This document shows positions 1 to 6,540 of a stretch of 14,569 nucleotides of DNA, piece after piece (within the stretch, counting starts at the first letter, position 1; the number at the start of each line of letters is the position of its first letter). The position numbers and the translations under genes are program-made. The notes beneath the pieces were generated by a model. That model saw nothing but the letters and a program-made list of their open reading frames with translations, did no database searches and had not been told where the DNA came from. Source of the DNA: JBOFSQ01 sp051651625 (GTDB lineage Bacteria > Planctomycetota > Planctomycetia > Pirellulales > Thermoguttaceae); assembly GCA_051651625.1 (NCBI GenBank), contig JBOFSQ010000006.1, positions 1 through 14,569 on the forward strand, in the 5' to 3' direction.

Positions 1-2
1 TT

Positions 3-476
3 TACATACTTGAGCGTCTACGGAGTCGGTCATCGGCGTCTATAAACCATAGGCCGATTCTTGGTAATGTTGTTGGCGATCTTTGCGTCAAGGCTGGTGT
101 TTCGCCTTGGACGAAGCCTTTCGTTTCGATGCGAGCGAGCTGTGCGACTGACCTTGCAGAACGTTTCCCACTTCAAGCTACGACCGCTTGGCTTGGTCAC
201 TCTGTTGCCATTGCTAACAAGCACTACTTGCGTGTTCGCGCAGAGTATATTGCGCGTGCGATAGAGGAGGGAATCGGCGGCACTTCATCGCATCAAAAAA
301 CCGGTGCTGTTGGTGCAAAAAACGGTGCGATAGTGGAAAAAATGGATAGCATCAGCGACAAGGAAAAAACCGCGACGCAGGAAAACACGACACTTGCGCC
401 AATGCCGCGCACGGTAGAACAAGACCAAAAAGGCCCACACGTCCCAACGGGGCAGCAAGAGCTTAGCCGTGGGTGA
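3..476 (+). CDS. Tyrosine recombinase/integrase, C-terminal part (5' end outside window)
   Basis: The frame is open from base 3 with no start codon needed, so only the last 157 residues are present. The catalytic end of a tyrosine recombinase is visible: FVSMRASCATDLAERFP (second catalytic Arg box, with F-V-S in place of the usual H-x-L), then WLGHS (box with the third His) and NKHYLRV, whose Tyr would be the nucleophile that cuts DNA and forms the 3'-phosphotyrosine. This R..WLGHS..HYL arrangement is typical of the integrases common in planctomycetes. After about IARAIEEG comes a ~60 residue low-complexity polar tail. The last ~11 residues and the stop (474-476) lie inside repeat copy 1. An ATG at 129 exists but would discard conserved sequence, so it is not a real start. 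Whether the protein is intact upstream cannot be seen. Confidence 0.8.
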   Translation, partial: YILERLRSRSSASINHRPILGNVVGDLCVKAGVSPWTKPFVSMRASCATDLAERFPLQATTAWLGHSVAIANKHYLRVRAEYIARAIEEGIGGTSSHQKTGAVGAKNGAIVEKMDSISDKEKTATQENTTLAPMPRTVEQDQKGPHVPTGQQELSRG

Positions 477-674
477 GCGGTACTCCGCGCAGCTTACGGT
501 AGTGCCGCACAAAAAATCGAGCGTCTGTAGGACGCCACCGACCGCACGGTTGATTCAAACATTTGGTAGCGTCTTACAGACGCACCGGATTTTCGTTCGC
601 GTCACCGGCGGTTGCGCTTGCCGCTATCGCGGCTGCACTTACCGCCGGTTATTGAGATACTGCCCCGTTGGGGC
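441..674 (+). repeat. ~235 bp structured interspersed repeat, copy 1
   Basis: The element is bounded by 13 bp palindromes: a degenerate one at 441-453 and GCCCCGTTGGGGC at 662-674. Bases 476-674 align without gaps to 3428-3626 (about 18 differences in 199, ~91%). Internal hairpins are conserved: GCGG-TACT-CCGC near 477-488; a GCGTCTGTAGGACGC arm pairing with GCGTCTTACAGACGC through one G-U wobble; and ACCGGCGGT/ACCGCCGGT enclosing GCCGC-TATC-GCGGC. The left ~35 bp differ from copy 2 but resemble the minus strand of 9001-9049. No transposase is inside. It could be a non-autonomous mobile element or a structured RNA; the sequence does not decide. Confidence 0.8.
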
Positions 675-829
675 TAGGGCGTGTTGACACTATTGCAAAT
701 CGGGTACTTTTGGGGGCTTGTGACTCGGTATTGGGGGCGATTGCTTGGCACACGCACGAAATTCGCCCTCCCTATGTTGCGCATTTTGCCGTCCAAACTG
801 CCCATTGTGTTAGTGTCAACACGCCCTAG
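674..829. mobile_element. MITE-like element with perfect 19 bp terminal inverted repeats
   Basis: CTAGGGCGTGTTGACACTA at 674-692 is the exact reverse complement of 811-829. The outer CTAG on each side is best read as a 4 bp target duplication, leaving 15 bp terminal repeats and a 148 bp element. No ORF inside looks real and the interior shows no further symmetry, which fits a non-autonomous miniature element moved by a transposase elsewhere. CTAG (YTAR) duplications are known for IS5-group elements, but assigning a family is inference. It abuts the repeat at 441-674: the last C of that repeat is the first base of the duplication. Confidence 0.75.
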
Positions 830-921
830 GACCGCTCTGATTCTCCACTTGCGCAAAATCTGCTACACCCAAGGCAGGCCAAAAACCCAAAACGTCCCCT
901 CCCTCTTTTTGCAGCCCCTCC

Positions 922-948
922 TTGAAGCGGGGCGGAACGCGGTATACT
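922..948 (+). promoter_or_regulatory. Possible sigma70-type promoter for the 1065 gene
   Basis: TTGAAG (922-927) and TATACT (943-948) are spaced 15 bp apart, which is short, and lie ~115 bp upstream of the ATG at 1065. This is a weak call: only the -10 is convincing. Nothing else is recognised between 830 and 1064. Confidence 0.3.
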
Positions 949-1064
949 CTCGGCGTGTGTCGGTTTCGTCTCTTTCCGTAGTAGGCACGTCTCGTCGTGA
1001 GACTGTCAACATAAGCCTCGTAGCGGCCAATGGTTTCGCCCCACACAACGAAAGGAACTCAAAC

Positions 1065-2801
1065 ATGCGTCACGCCCTTGCAATCGTTTTGCTGACAGCT
1101 CTTTGCTGTACGCCGCTCTTCGCCGATGCGACGTTCGCACCGCTGCTAACGGACGACACCGTTGCCGTTGTCCGCGTCAACATCGCCGAGTTAGAACCGA
1201 AAAATGTCAAGGCCTACGCGGTCGATGCTGTAACGCAGATCACCGAAGCCCTCGGATTCGACGACGACTCAAAAACCGAAACGCTCAAAGACCTCAATAC
1301 CGATCTCGATGGTCTCATCGCACTCACCGAACCGTTTTACACCACGCTGACAAAGAAATTCGGGATCACAGAGTTTGCGATCATCGTCAATCTCCAGCTT
1401 GTGCAGCAAAACGTCCCCGCAATAATCGCCCTGCCGTGGAAAGGCAAAACGCCGGAAAACGTCGATGCGTTCAACCGTTTTCTTTTGGAATTCATGCCGT
1501 CTCTGACGGGTGAAGACTACGAATTGTCCTTGAGCACGCTACCATTTGATACGGTCTGTCAAGTCGGTGATTTTCTGTTGATTCCACTCGCGGATGTAGG
1601 AGGGCAGTTAGCGGTGAAAGGTTGGTTCGCACAGCGTAAGCCGAGTACCGCCGATTCGAAGATCGCGCAAGCGTTCGCTGCGCTCCCCGACAGCGATATA
1701 CAGATCGCTGTCGCCGTCCCCGACGAAGTGCGAAAGATTTTGCTCTCCATTCCGCTGCCGCCAGATTTTCCGAACGAGTTAAAAGGGCTGATGATGTTCG
1801 CGCTCCAGAAAGTTGAGTGGGCGAACGCATCGTTCAACTTCTTCAAACCGACAGATTCCGACGTAATGCTCACCGTGAAAATGGCGACGAAACGCGACGC
1901 GGTTCAGATGCGTGGTCTTCTCGACATGGGGATCGACCTCGGAACGTCAATGATGCGGTTCGGAATGGAACAACAATCCGATGGTGACGCGCCGCCGATG
2001 CCGCCAGTTTTCTTCACGTTTTTCAAAGGTTGGCTTCGCACTCTTCTTCCGGATGTTGAAGACAGCAAGCTGATATTCCGCAACCGTATGCAGCTCGACA
2101 AAATGACGATCTCGACAGCGGCCCCCGCGATCATCGGCGTACAGACGGCGTTGCTGCTTCCGGCAATCCAAGCCGCACGCACGGCGGCACGGCGGACTCG
2201 GTGCGTGAACAACCTCAAGCAGATCGTCCTCGCCCTACACAATTACCACGACGTTTTCAACGGCTTTCCGCCGCTCTACACGGTCGATTCAAACGGGAAG
2301 CCGCTGCACAGCTGGCGAGTTTTGATTCTGCCGTTTATCGAAGAGACCGAGTTGTACAGCCAGATTCGGCTCAATGAACCGTGGGACAGCGAATACAACT
2401 CGCGTTTCCACGACAAGATGCCAGCGGTTTTCCGGTGCCCACTTGTCGGCAAAGCGGATGGGTGTTGTTACAGCGGTGTCGCTGGTGAGGCGTTCGTTCC
2501 GGCAAGCAAGGCGTCGGCGAAAACCGGTATCGGTTTTCAGCACATCACCGACGGAACTAGTAACACGCTTGCCGTCGTGGAAGTGAGTCAACCGTTCTGC
2601 TGGATGAACCCGACCGCCGACATCACGCTCGACGAACTCGTTGAAGGGATCAATCAAGGTCGTGTGGGGAGTGTTCATCCGGGCGGCTGTAACGTCGGTG
2701 TTTGTGATGGGAGTGTTCGCTTCATCAGTAACGGTATAGACGCCAAAACTCTCCGTGCCATCGGAACGAAAGCGGGCGGCGAACCGGTGCATGTGCCATA
2801 G
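1065..2801 (+). CDS. Secreted DUF1559 domain protein with large N-terminal extension
   Basis: 578 residues. The start is ATG 1065 with AAAGGAAC about 8 bases upstream; the open frame back to 681 runs through the MITE and is not coding. The N-terminus is a Sec signal peptide (MRHALAIVLLTALCCTPLFA, cut before DA). Residues ~21-350 form a domain I do not recognise. From ~355 comes a DUF1559 domain: LLLPAIQAARTAARRTRC, NNLKQIVLALHNYHD, FPP, SWRVLILPFIEE, FRCP, GTSNTLAVVE and the closing HPGGCNVGVCDGSVRFIS. DUF1559 is greatly expanded in planctomycetes, where most members start with a prepilin leader; here the domain is C-terminal in an exported protein. Function is unknown; a cell-envelope role is inferred. 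The stop TAG directly precedes the coaC ATG, so the two are probably cotranscribed. Confidence 0.85.
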   Translation: MRHALAIVLLTALCCTPLFADATFAPLLTDDTVAVVRVNIAELEPKNVKAYAVDAVTQITEALGFDDDSKTETLKDLNTDLDGLIALTEPFYTTLTKKFGITEFAIIVNLQLVQQNVPAIIALPWKGKTPENVDAFNRFLLEFMPSLTGEDYELSLSTLPFDTVCQVGDFLLIPLADVGGQLAVKGWFAQRKPSTADSKIAQAFAALPDSDIQIAVAVPDEVRKILLSIPLPPDFPNELKGLMMFALQKVEWANASFNFFKPTDSDVMLTVKMATKRDAVQMRGLLDMGIDLGTSMMRFGMEQQSDGDAPPMPPVFFTFFKGWLRTLLPDVEDSKLIFRNRMQLDKMTISTAAPAIIGVQTALLLPAIQAARTAARRTRCVNNLKQIVLALHNYHDVFNGFPPLYTVDSNGKPLHSWRVLILPFIEETELYSQIRLNEPWDSEYNSRFHDKMPAVFRCPLVGKADGCCYSGVAGEAFVPASKASAKTGIGFQHITDGTSNTLAVVEVSQPFCWMNPTADITLDELVEGINQGRVGSVHPGGCNVGVCDGSVRFISNGIDAKTLRAIGTKAGGEPVHVP

Positions 2802-3341
2802 ATGTCAATGTCTGATCACGAAGTAATCGTTGGAGTTTCGGGTGGGATTGCGGCTTACAAGGCTTGTACGCTGGTGAGTTTGTTGCGGCAGCGCGGAGTG
2901 AGCGTGTCGGTCGTGATGACGCACGCGGCGACGCAGCTTGTTGCGCCGAAGACGTTTGAATCGCTCTCCGGGCGAACGGTGAGTCTCGACCTTTGGGACT
3001 CGCCGTCGGCGCATCCGCACATCGACCTTGCGCGGCGAGCGAGTGTGCTTTGCGTTGCGCCGGCGACGGCAAACTGTCTCGCAAAAGCCGCGACCGGTTT
3101 GGCCGACGATTTACTATCGACGCTACTGTTGTCGTTTGAAGGAACGCGAGTTTTCGCGCCAGCGATGAACGTTTCGATGTGGCGTCATCCAGCGGTGCAG
3201 CGCAACGTTGCACAAATTGAGAGCGACGGCGGCGTCATCGTTCCGTGCGAAACGGGCCGCCTCGCGTGCGGCGAAGTCGGCGAAGGGCGAATGGCGTCGC
3301 CAGAAAACATTGCAGAAATTGTGATGAAGTATTGTCAATAA
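2802..3341 (+). CDS. coaC: Phosphopantothenoylcysteine decarboxylase (flavoprotein, CoaC domain only)
   Basis: 179 residues of the HFCD flavoprotein family. It decarboxylates 4'-phospho-N-pantothenoylcysteine to 4'-phosphopantetheine in coenzyme A synthesis, using FMN, in the cytoplasm. Visible motifs: GVSGGIAAYK (11-20, FMN phosphate loop), H73 in PHIDLARRA (the active-site His), APATANCLAKAATGLADDLL (86-105), PAMNVSMW (120-127, the PxMNxxMW motif that binds substrate) and C156 in LACGEVGEGRM (family catalytic Cys). In most bacteria this is the N-terminal half of CoaBC; here the protein ends after the CoaC domain and no CoaB ligase follows in the window, so a separate coaB is expected elsewhere. 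The start ATG follows the upstream TAG with no gap and has no clear Shine-Dalgarno, suggesting translational coupling. ATG 2808 is an alternative start. Confidence 0.92.
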   Translation: MSMSDHEVIVGVSGGIAAYKACTLVSLLRQRGVSVSVVMTHAATQLVAPKTFESLSGRTVSLDLWDSPSAHPHIDLARRASVLCVAPATANCLAKAATGLADDLLSTLLLSFEGTRVFAPAMNVSMWRHPAVQRNVAQIESDGGVIVPCETGRLACGEVGEGRMASPENIAEIVMKYCQ

Positions 3342-3348
3342 ATAAACC

Positions 3349-3387
3349 GGTAAGCGTTCACGGACTTTGCCATGCTGGCGTTGCCGC
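3349..3387 (+). repeat. ~39 bp repeat after the coaC stop (copy 1)
   Basis: The unit beginning GGTAAGCGTTCACGG lies 8 bases after the coaC stop. A diverged direct copy (roughly three quarters identical) lies at 4766-4804, 3 bases after the next gene's stop. Inverted partial copies, CCGTGAACGSTTAC, occur at 3664-3677 and 6518-6531, the latter just before the shc start. Confidence 0.55.
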
Positions 3388-3391
3388 ATTT

Positions 3392-3626
3392 GCCCCGACG
3401 GGGCAGTAATTTCAATAACCGTATGCAAGCGGTACTCCGCGCAGCTTACGGTGGCGACACCACAAAAATCGAGCGTCTGTAGGACGCCACTGACAGTACG
3501 ATTGACTCAAACGTTTGGTAGCGTCCTACAGACGCACAGAATTTTCGTTCGCGTCACCGGCGGTTGCGTTTGCCGCTATCGCGGCTGCACTTACCGCCGG
3601 TTATTGAGATACTGCCCCGTCGGGGC
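3392..3626 (+). repeat. ~235 bp structured interspersed repeat, copy 2
   Basis: The ends are near-perfect terminal inverted repeats of ~29 bp: 3392-3421 begins GCCCCGACGGGGCAGTA and ends AATAACCG, and 3598-3626 is its complement apart from a small difference in the middle. Bases 3428-3626 match copy 1 (476-674). The internal 15 bp arms GCGTCTGTAGGACGC and GCGTCCTACAGACGC are perfectly complementary here. The element fills the coaC-to-3726 spacer. The ~100 codon frame through it (3367-3669) is a shadow: amino-acid changes between copies are not suppressed. Confidence 0.85.
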
Positions 3627-3725
3627 AAAAACACGCCGCGTTCACAACAAACAGCAAACCAAACCGTGAACGGTTACACAAACCATAAATCGTAACAGCA
3701 ATTTTTCCAACAAGGAGAATGAGTT

Positions 3726-4763
3726 ATGGCAATGCAAACTCGCAGAGGTTTTACGCTTGTTGAGCTTTTGGTGGTGATTGCGATCATTGGAATGCTTGCG
3801 GGGCTGATGCTTCCAGCGGTGCAACAGGCCCGCGAAGCGGGGCGGCGGGCGCAGTGTATCAATAACATTCGCCAAAACGGCCTCGCCATTCTCAATTACG
3901 AAAACGCCCGCAACACCTACCCCGGCTACGCACAGTTCGTCAATGACGAAAAACTCTCCGTCCCGTGGAACACGATGATTCTCGCGTACATCGAACAGAC
4001 GACGCTCTGGGAACAAATCTCACAAGGAAATATCACCAACGACGGACTCTTAATCGGCGCGTTCCTCTGCCCAAGCAGCGGCAACACGACAAGCGGTTCG
4101 TCTGATTACGTCGCCAACTGCGGCGCGAAAGACGAAGGCCACTTCGGCGGCGTCGATAACGACGCAAAACGTGCGTTCGCCGTCTTCTTTGAACATCGTA
4201 AACAGTTTCTCGACGGGAAATCGCCGGGGAAAGTCAACTCGTCGTACATCTCCCAAAACAACGGCACGAGCCAAACTCTGATGCTCTCCGAAAACATCGA
4301 CGCCGGCCCGTGGACTTCGGTGCCGTACACGGCTGGTACTGAACCAGCAGGTCACGATATTGGCGCACTCCTCTACTTCGAAGCGGCTCGTGGGTTCTGC
4401 TATGCGTGCAACGCGCATCCGGCGGGGACTGATGCTTGTCTGATGACCACTGGCGATCCGTGCCATCACACGGTGGCGACAACAGACTTCTGTCGCGGCA
4501 AAGGTATGCACGCGGTCACGACCGACGACCCGTGCTGGATCAACGAAAAGAAGGGAAAACGTAGTCAAGACTCGCGATTTGCTGTGACGGCAGACTGGGG
4601 CCATCACCTTTCGCGTCCGGCGTCGAATCATCCGGGGATTGTCGTGACGACGTTTTGTGACGGTTCGACGCGACCGATCAGCGACTCGGTCGAAGAAGAC
4701 GTTTTCACACAACTGATGATGCCCGCATCGGGCGTCCCGCTCGACATTCGTAAGGTTTTCTAG
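3726..4763 (+). CDS. Prepilin-type DUF1559 protein
   Basis: 345 residues. ATG 3726 has a strong AAGGAG (3712-3717), 8 bases upstream. The N-terminus is a type IV prepilin/pseudopilin leader: RRG|FTLVELLVVIAIIGMLAG, with prepilin peptidase cleavage expected after G8 and Glu at mature position 5 (E13), followed by LMLPAVQQAREAGRRAQCINNIRQ. DUF1559 features follow: ILAYIEQ, FLCPSS, NNGTSQTLMLSENI, and a closing HPGIVVTTFCDGSTRPIS. There is an unusual run of Cys-rich sequence around residues 225-275 (YACNAHPAGTDAC, GDPCHH, DFC, DDPCW), suggesting disulfides or metal binding; that is inference. Probably anchored in the cytoplasmic membrane through its N-terminal helix and facing outward. The specific role is unknown. 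Confidence 0.88.
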   Translation: MAMQTRRGFTLVELLVVIAIIGMLAGLMLPAVQQAREAGRRAQCINNIRQNGLAILNYENARNTYPGYAQFVNDEKLSVPWNTMILAYIEQTTLWEQISQGNITNDGLLIGAFLCPSSGNTTSGSSDYVANCGAKDEGHFGGVDNDAKRAFAVFFEHRKQFLDGKSPGKVNSSYISQNNGTSQTLMLSENIDAGPWTSVPYTAGTEPAGHDIGALLYFEAARGFCYACNAHPAGTDACLMTTGDPCHHTVATTDFCRGKGMHAVTTDDPCWINEKKGKRSQDSRFAVTADWGHHLSRPASNHPGIVVTTFCDGSTRPISDSVEEDVFTQLMMPASGVPLDIRKVF

Positions 4764-4765
4764 GG

Positions 4766-4804
4766 GGTAAGCATCCACGGGGTTTGGTCACGTTGACGTT
4801 GGCG
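4766..4804 (+). repeat. ~39 bp repeat after a stop codon (copy 2)
   Basis: A diverged direct copy of 3349-3387, starting GGTAAGCATCCACGG, 3 bases after the TAG of the prepilin-type gene. Both copies sit directly behind a coding region. Confidence 0.5.
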
Positions 4805-4816
4805 TGTTATGATTCA

Positions 4817-4876
4817 GGGCACTCGCTTACGCTTCGTGTTCTTATCAATAAGAACACGAAGCGTAAGCGAGTGCCC
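4817..4876. repeat. Perfect 60 bp palindrome made of two head-to-head repeat units
   Basis: Bases 4817-4845 are the exact reverse complement of 4848-4876 with only CA between them: 29 bp arms. Each arm is a copy of the AACACGAAGCGTAAGCGAGTG unit found at 6445-6498, 8702-8796 and 10180-10240. It would form a very strong hairpin between the prepilin-type gene and gnd. No T-run follows on either strand, so a classical intrinsic terminator is not supported, though it may still stop or stabilise transcripts. Confidence 0.85.
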
Positions 4877-4963
4877 AAAATGGCGGATGCAGCGTCCAAG
4901 AACGGAATCACATGTAAACGGTTACGATTTTTCAATCACGCAAGCAACAAAAGGAACCACAAA

Positions 4964-6445
4964 ATGGTAAAGAAGTGTGACATCGGCGTTATGGGCCTCG
5001 CAGTTATGGGGCAGAATCTTGTACTCAACATGGTTGATCACGGTTATCGTGTCGCGGTGTTTAACCGGACGACGAGCAAGGTTGACGAGTTTCTTGCTGG
5101 CGACGAGCCGAAGGCGCGGGCGGCGAGTTTGGTGGCGACGTACTCGCTCAAAGAACTTGTCGCGTCGCTGGAGCGTCCGCGTCGGGTGATGTTGATGATT
5201 CAGTCGAAAGACGCCGTCCCTGCGCCCGATCTCAAACTCTATCCGCAAGTCGCCGCCATCGACGCTGTGATCGAAGAACTGCTAACGCTCCTCGAACCCG
5301 GCGACGTTATCATCGACGGCGGAAACACACACTTCCGCGACACCGAACGTCGCACGAAGATCGTCGAGGCGGCGGGACTGCTGTACATCGGTACTGGCGT
5401 CAGCGGCGGTGAAGAAGGGGCACGCAAAGGACCGTCGATGATGCCGGGCGGCAGTGAAAAGGCGTGGCCGTTCGTGCAAAAAATCTTTCAAGACATTTCG
5501 GCGAAAGTCGGCAAGAACGCGGAAATCCCGTGCTGCGAATGGGTCGGCGCACGCGGCGCGGGGCACTACGTCAAGATGATTCACAACGGAATCGAGTACG
5601 GCGATATGCAGTTAATCTGCGAGGCGTACTGGATTCTCAAAAACGGTTGCGGTTTCACAAACACGCAACTGCGTGCGACGTTCGATGAGTGGAATCGCGG
5701 CGAGCTTGACAGTTATCTGATCGAGATTACGCGCGACATTCTTGGAGTCCGCGACGCCGCAACGGGCAAAGAACTCGTCGATCTCATTCTCGACACCGCA
5801 GGCGCGAAGGGGACGGGAAAGTGGATGAGTCAACTCGCGCTCGACCTCGGCGTGCCGAGTACGCTCGTGACCGAAGCGGTTTACGCACGCTGTTTATCGG
5901 CGGCGAAGGCGACGCGAACGAAAGCGGCGACGATTCTTGCTGGGCCGCGTGGAGCGACGTATTCTGGCGACGTGAACAAGTTCGCGGAGCAAGTTCGCAC
6001 GGCACTCTACGCCTCGAAGATTTGCAGTTACGCACAAGGTTACGTTCAGATGGCGGCGGCGGCGAAGGAGTACGACTGGAAACTCGATCTCGGTTCAATC
6101 GCAATGCTCTGGCGCGGCGGGTGCATTATCCGCGCGGTATTTCTCGACAAGATTAAAGAGGCGTTTGGCACCGATGCGTCGCTCGAAAATCTTTTGTTCG
6201 CGCCGTACTTCCGCGATGTCGTTGCGCGTTCGCAAGATGCGTGGCGGAATGTCGTGAAGACGGCGGTTGAGCTTGGGATTCCGGCACCGGCGTTCACGGC
6301 GGCACTTGCGTACTACGACGGTCTTCGCAGCGCGACGCTCCCCGCGAACTTGCTTCAAGCCCAGCGCGACTACTTCGGTGCCCACACCTACAACCGCATC
6401 GACCAGCCCGGAACGTTCCACACCGATTGGATCAAAGAACGTTAA
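4964..6445 (+). CDS. gnd: 6-phosphogluconate dehydrogenase, decarboxylating
   Basis: 493 residues. Oxidises 6-phosphogluconate to ribulose 5-phosphate and CO2 with NADP+ in the cytoplasmic oxidative pentose phosphate pathway. ATG 4964 has AAGGAAC 7 bases upstream; the frame open further upstream runs through the 4817-4876 palindrome and is rejected. Visible features: Rossmann loop IGVMGLAVMGQNLVLNM, NRTTSKVDEF (cofactor-choosing NRT), IDGGNTHFRDTERR, GTGVSGGEEGARKGPSMMPGG (substrate site), and catalytic K204 with H207, N208 and E211 in HYVKMIHNGIEYGD, matching the family's K..HN..E spacing. The C-terminal GTGKWMSQ, SGDVNKFAEQVRTALYASKI and YFGAHTYNRIDQPGTFHTDW are standard. It carries ~20 extra residues around 85-110 compared with the E. 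coli type. The stop TAA is also the first part of the next repeat. Confidence 0.97.
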   Translation: MVKKCDIGVMGLAVMGQNLVLNMVDHGYRVAVFNRTTSKVDEFLAGDEPKARAASLVATYSLKELVASLERPRRVMLMIQSKDAVPAPDLKLYPQVAAIDAVIEELLTLLEPGDVIIDGGNTHFRDTERRTKIVEAAGLLYIGTGVSGGEEGARKGPSMMPGGSEKAWPFVQKIFQDISAKVGKNAEIPCCEWVGARGAGHYVKMIHNGIEYGDMQLICEAYWILKNGCGFTNTQLRATFDEWNRGELDSYLIEITRDILGVRDAATGKELVDLILDTAGAKGTGKWMSQLALDLGVPSTLVTEAVYARCLSAAKATRTKAATILAGPRGATYSGDVNKFAEQVRTALYASKICSYAQGYVQMAAAAKEYDWKLDLGSIAMLWRGGCIIRAVFLDKIKEAFGTDASLENLLFAPYFRDVVARSQDAWRNVVKTAVELGIPAPAFTAALAYYDGLRSATLPANLLQAQRDYFGAHTYNRIDQPGTFHTDWIKER

Positions 6446-6498
6446 GAACACGAAGCGTAAGCGAGTGCCCGAATCAGAGCACGATGCGTAAGCGAGTG
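6445..6498 (+). repeat. Two direct copies of the ~31 bp gene-end repeat
   Basis: AAGAACACGAAGCGTAAGCG starts on the gnd stop codon (first copy to 6470); a degenerate second copy (GAGCACGATGCGTAAGCGAG) spans 6477-6498. Same orientation as the right arm of 4817-4876. Confidence 0.75.
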
Positions 6499-6504
6499 GC
6501 ATCT

Positions 6505-6525
6505 GTTCACGCACAAACCGTGAAC
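6505..6525 (+). promoter_or_regulatory. Small hairpin in the shc leader
   Basis: GTTCACG (6505-6511) and CGTGAAC (6519-6525) can pair around a 7 base loop. It ends 15 bases before the shc ATG, next to the CAGGA ribosome-binding site (6531-6535). A regulatory role is possible, but the right arm also belongs to the 39 bp repeat family, so it may simply be repeat-derived. Confidence 0.3.
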
Positions 6526-6540
6526 GCTTACAGGAAACAA

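Noticed and set aside
469..687. Small gene inside repeat copy 1 (and its partner at 3367-3669)
   Set aside because: Both frames are conserved only because the DNA repeat is conserved; about 8 of 66 residues differ for 18 base changes, no ribosome-binding site, no family match.
681..1064. N-terminal extension of the 1065 gene
   Set aside because: The frame is open but crosses the MITE and a promoter-like region; a signal peptide and a ribosome-binding site mark ATG 1065.
4817..4876. Intrinsic terminator
   Set aside because: Very strong hairpin but no T-run on either strand; kept as a repeat.
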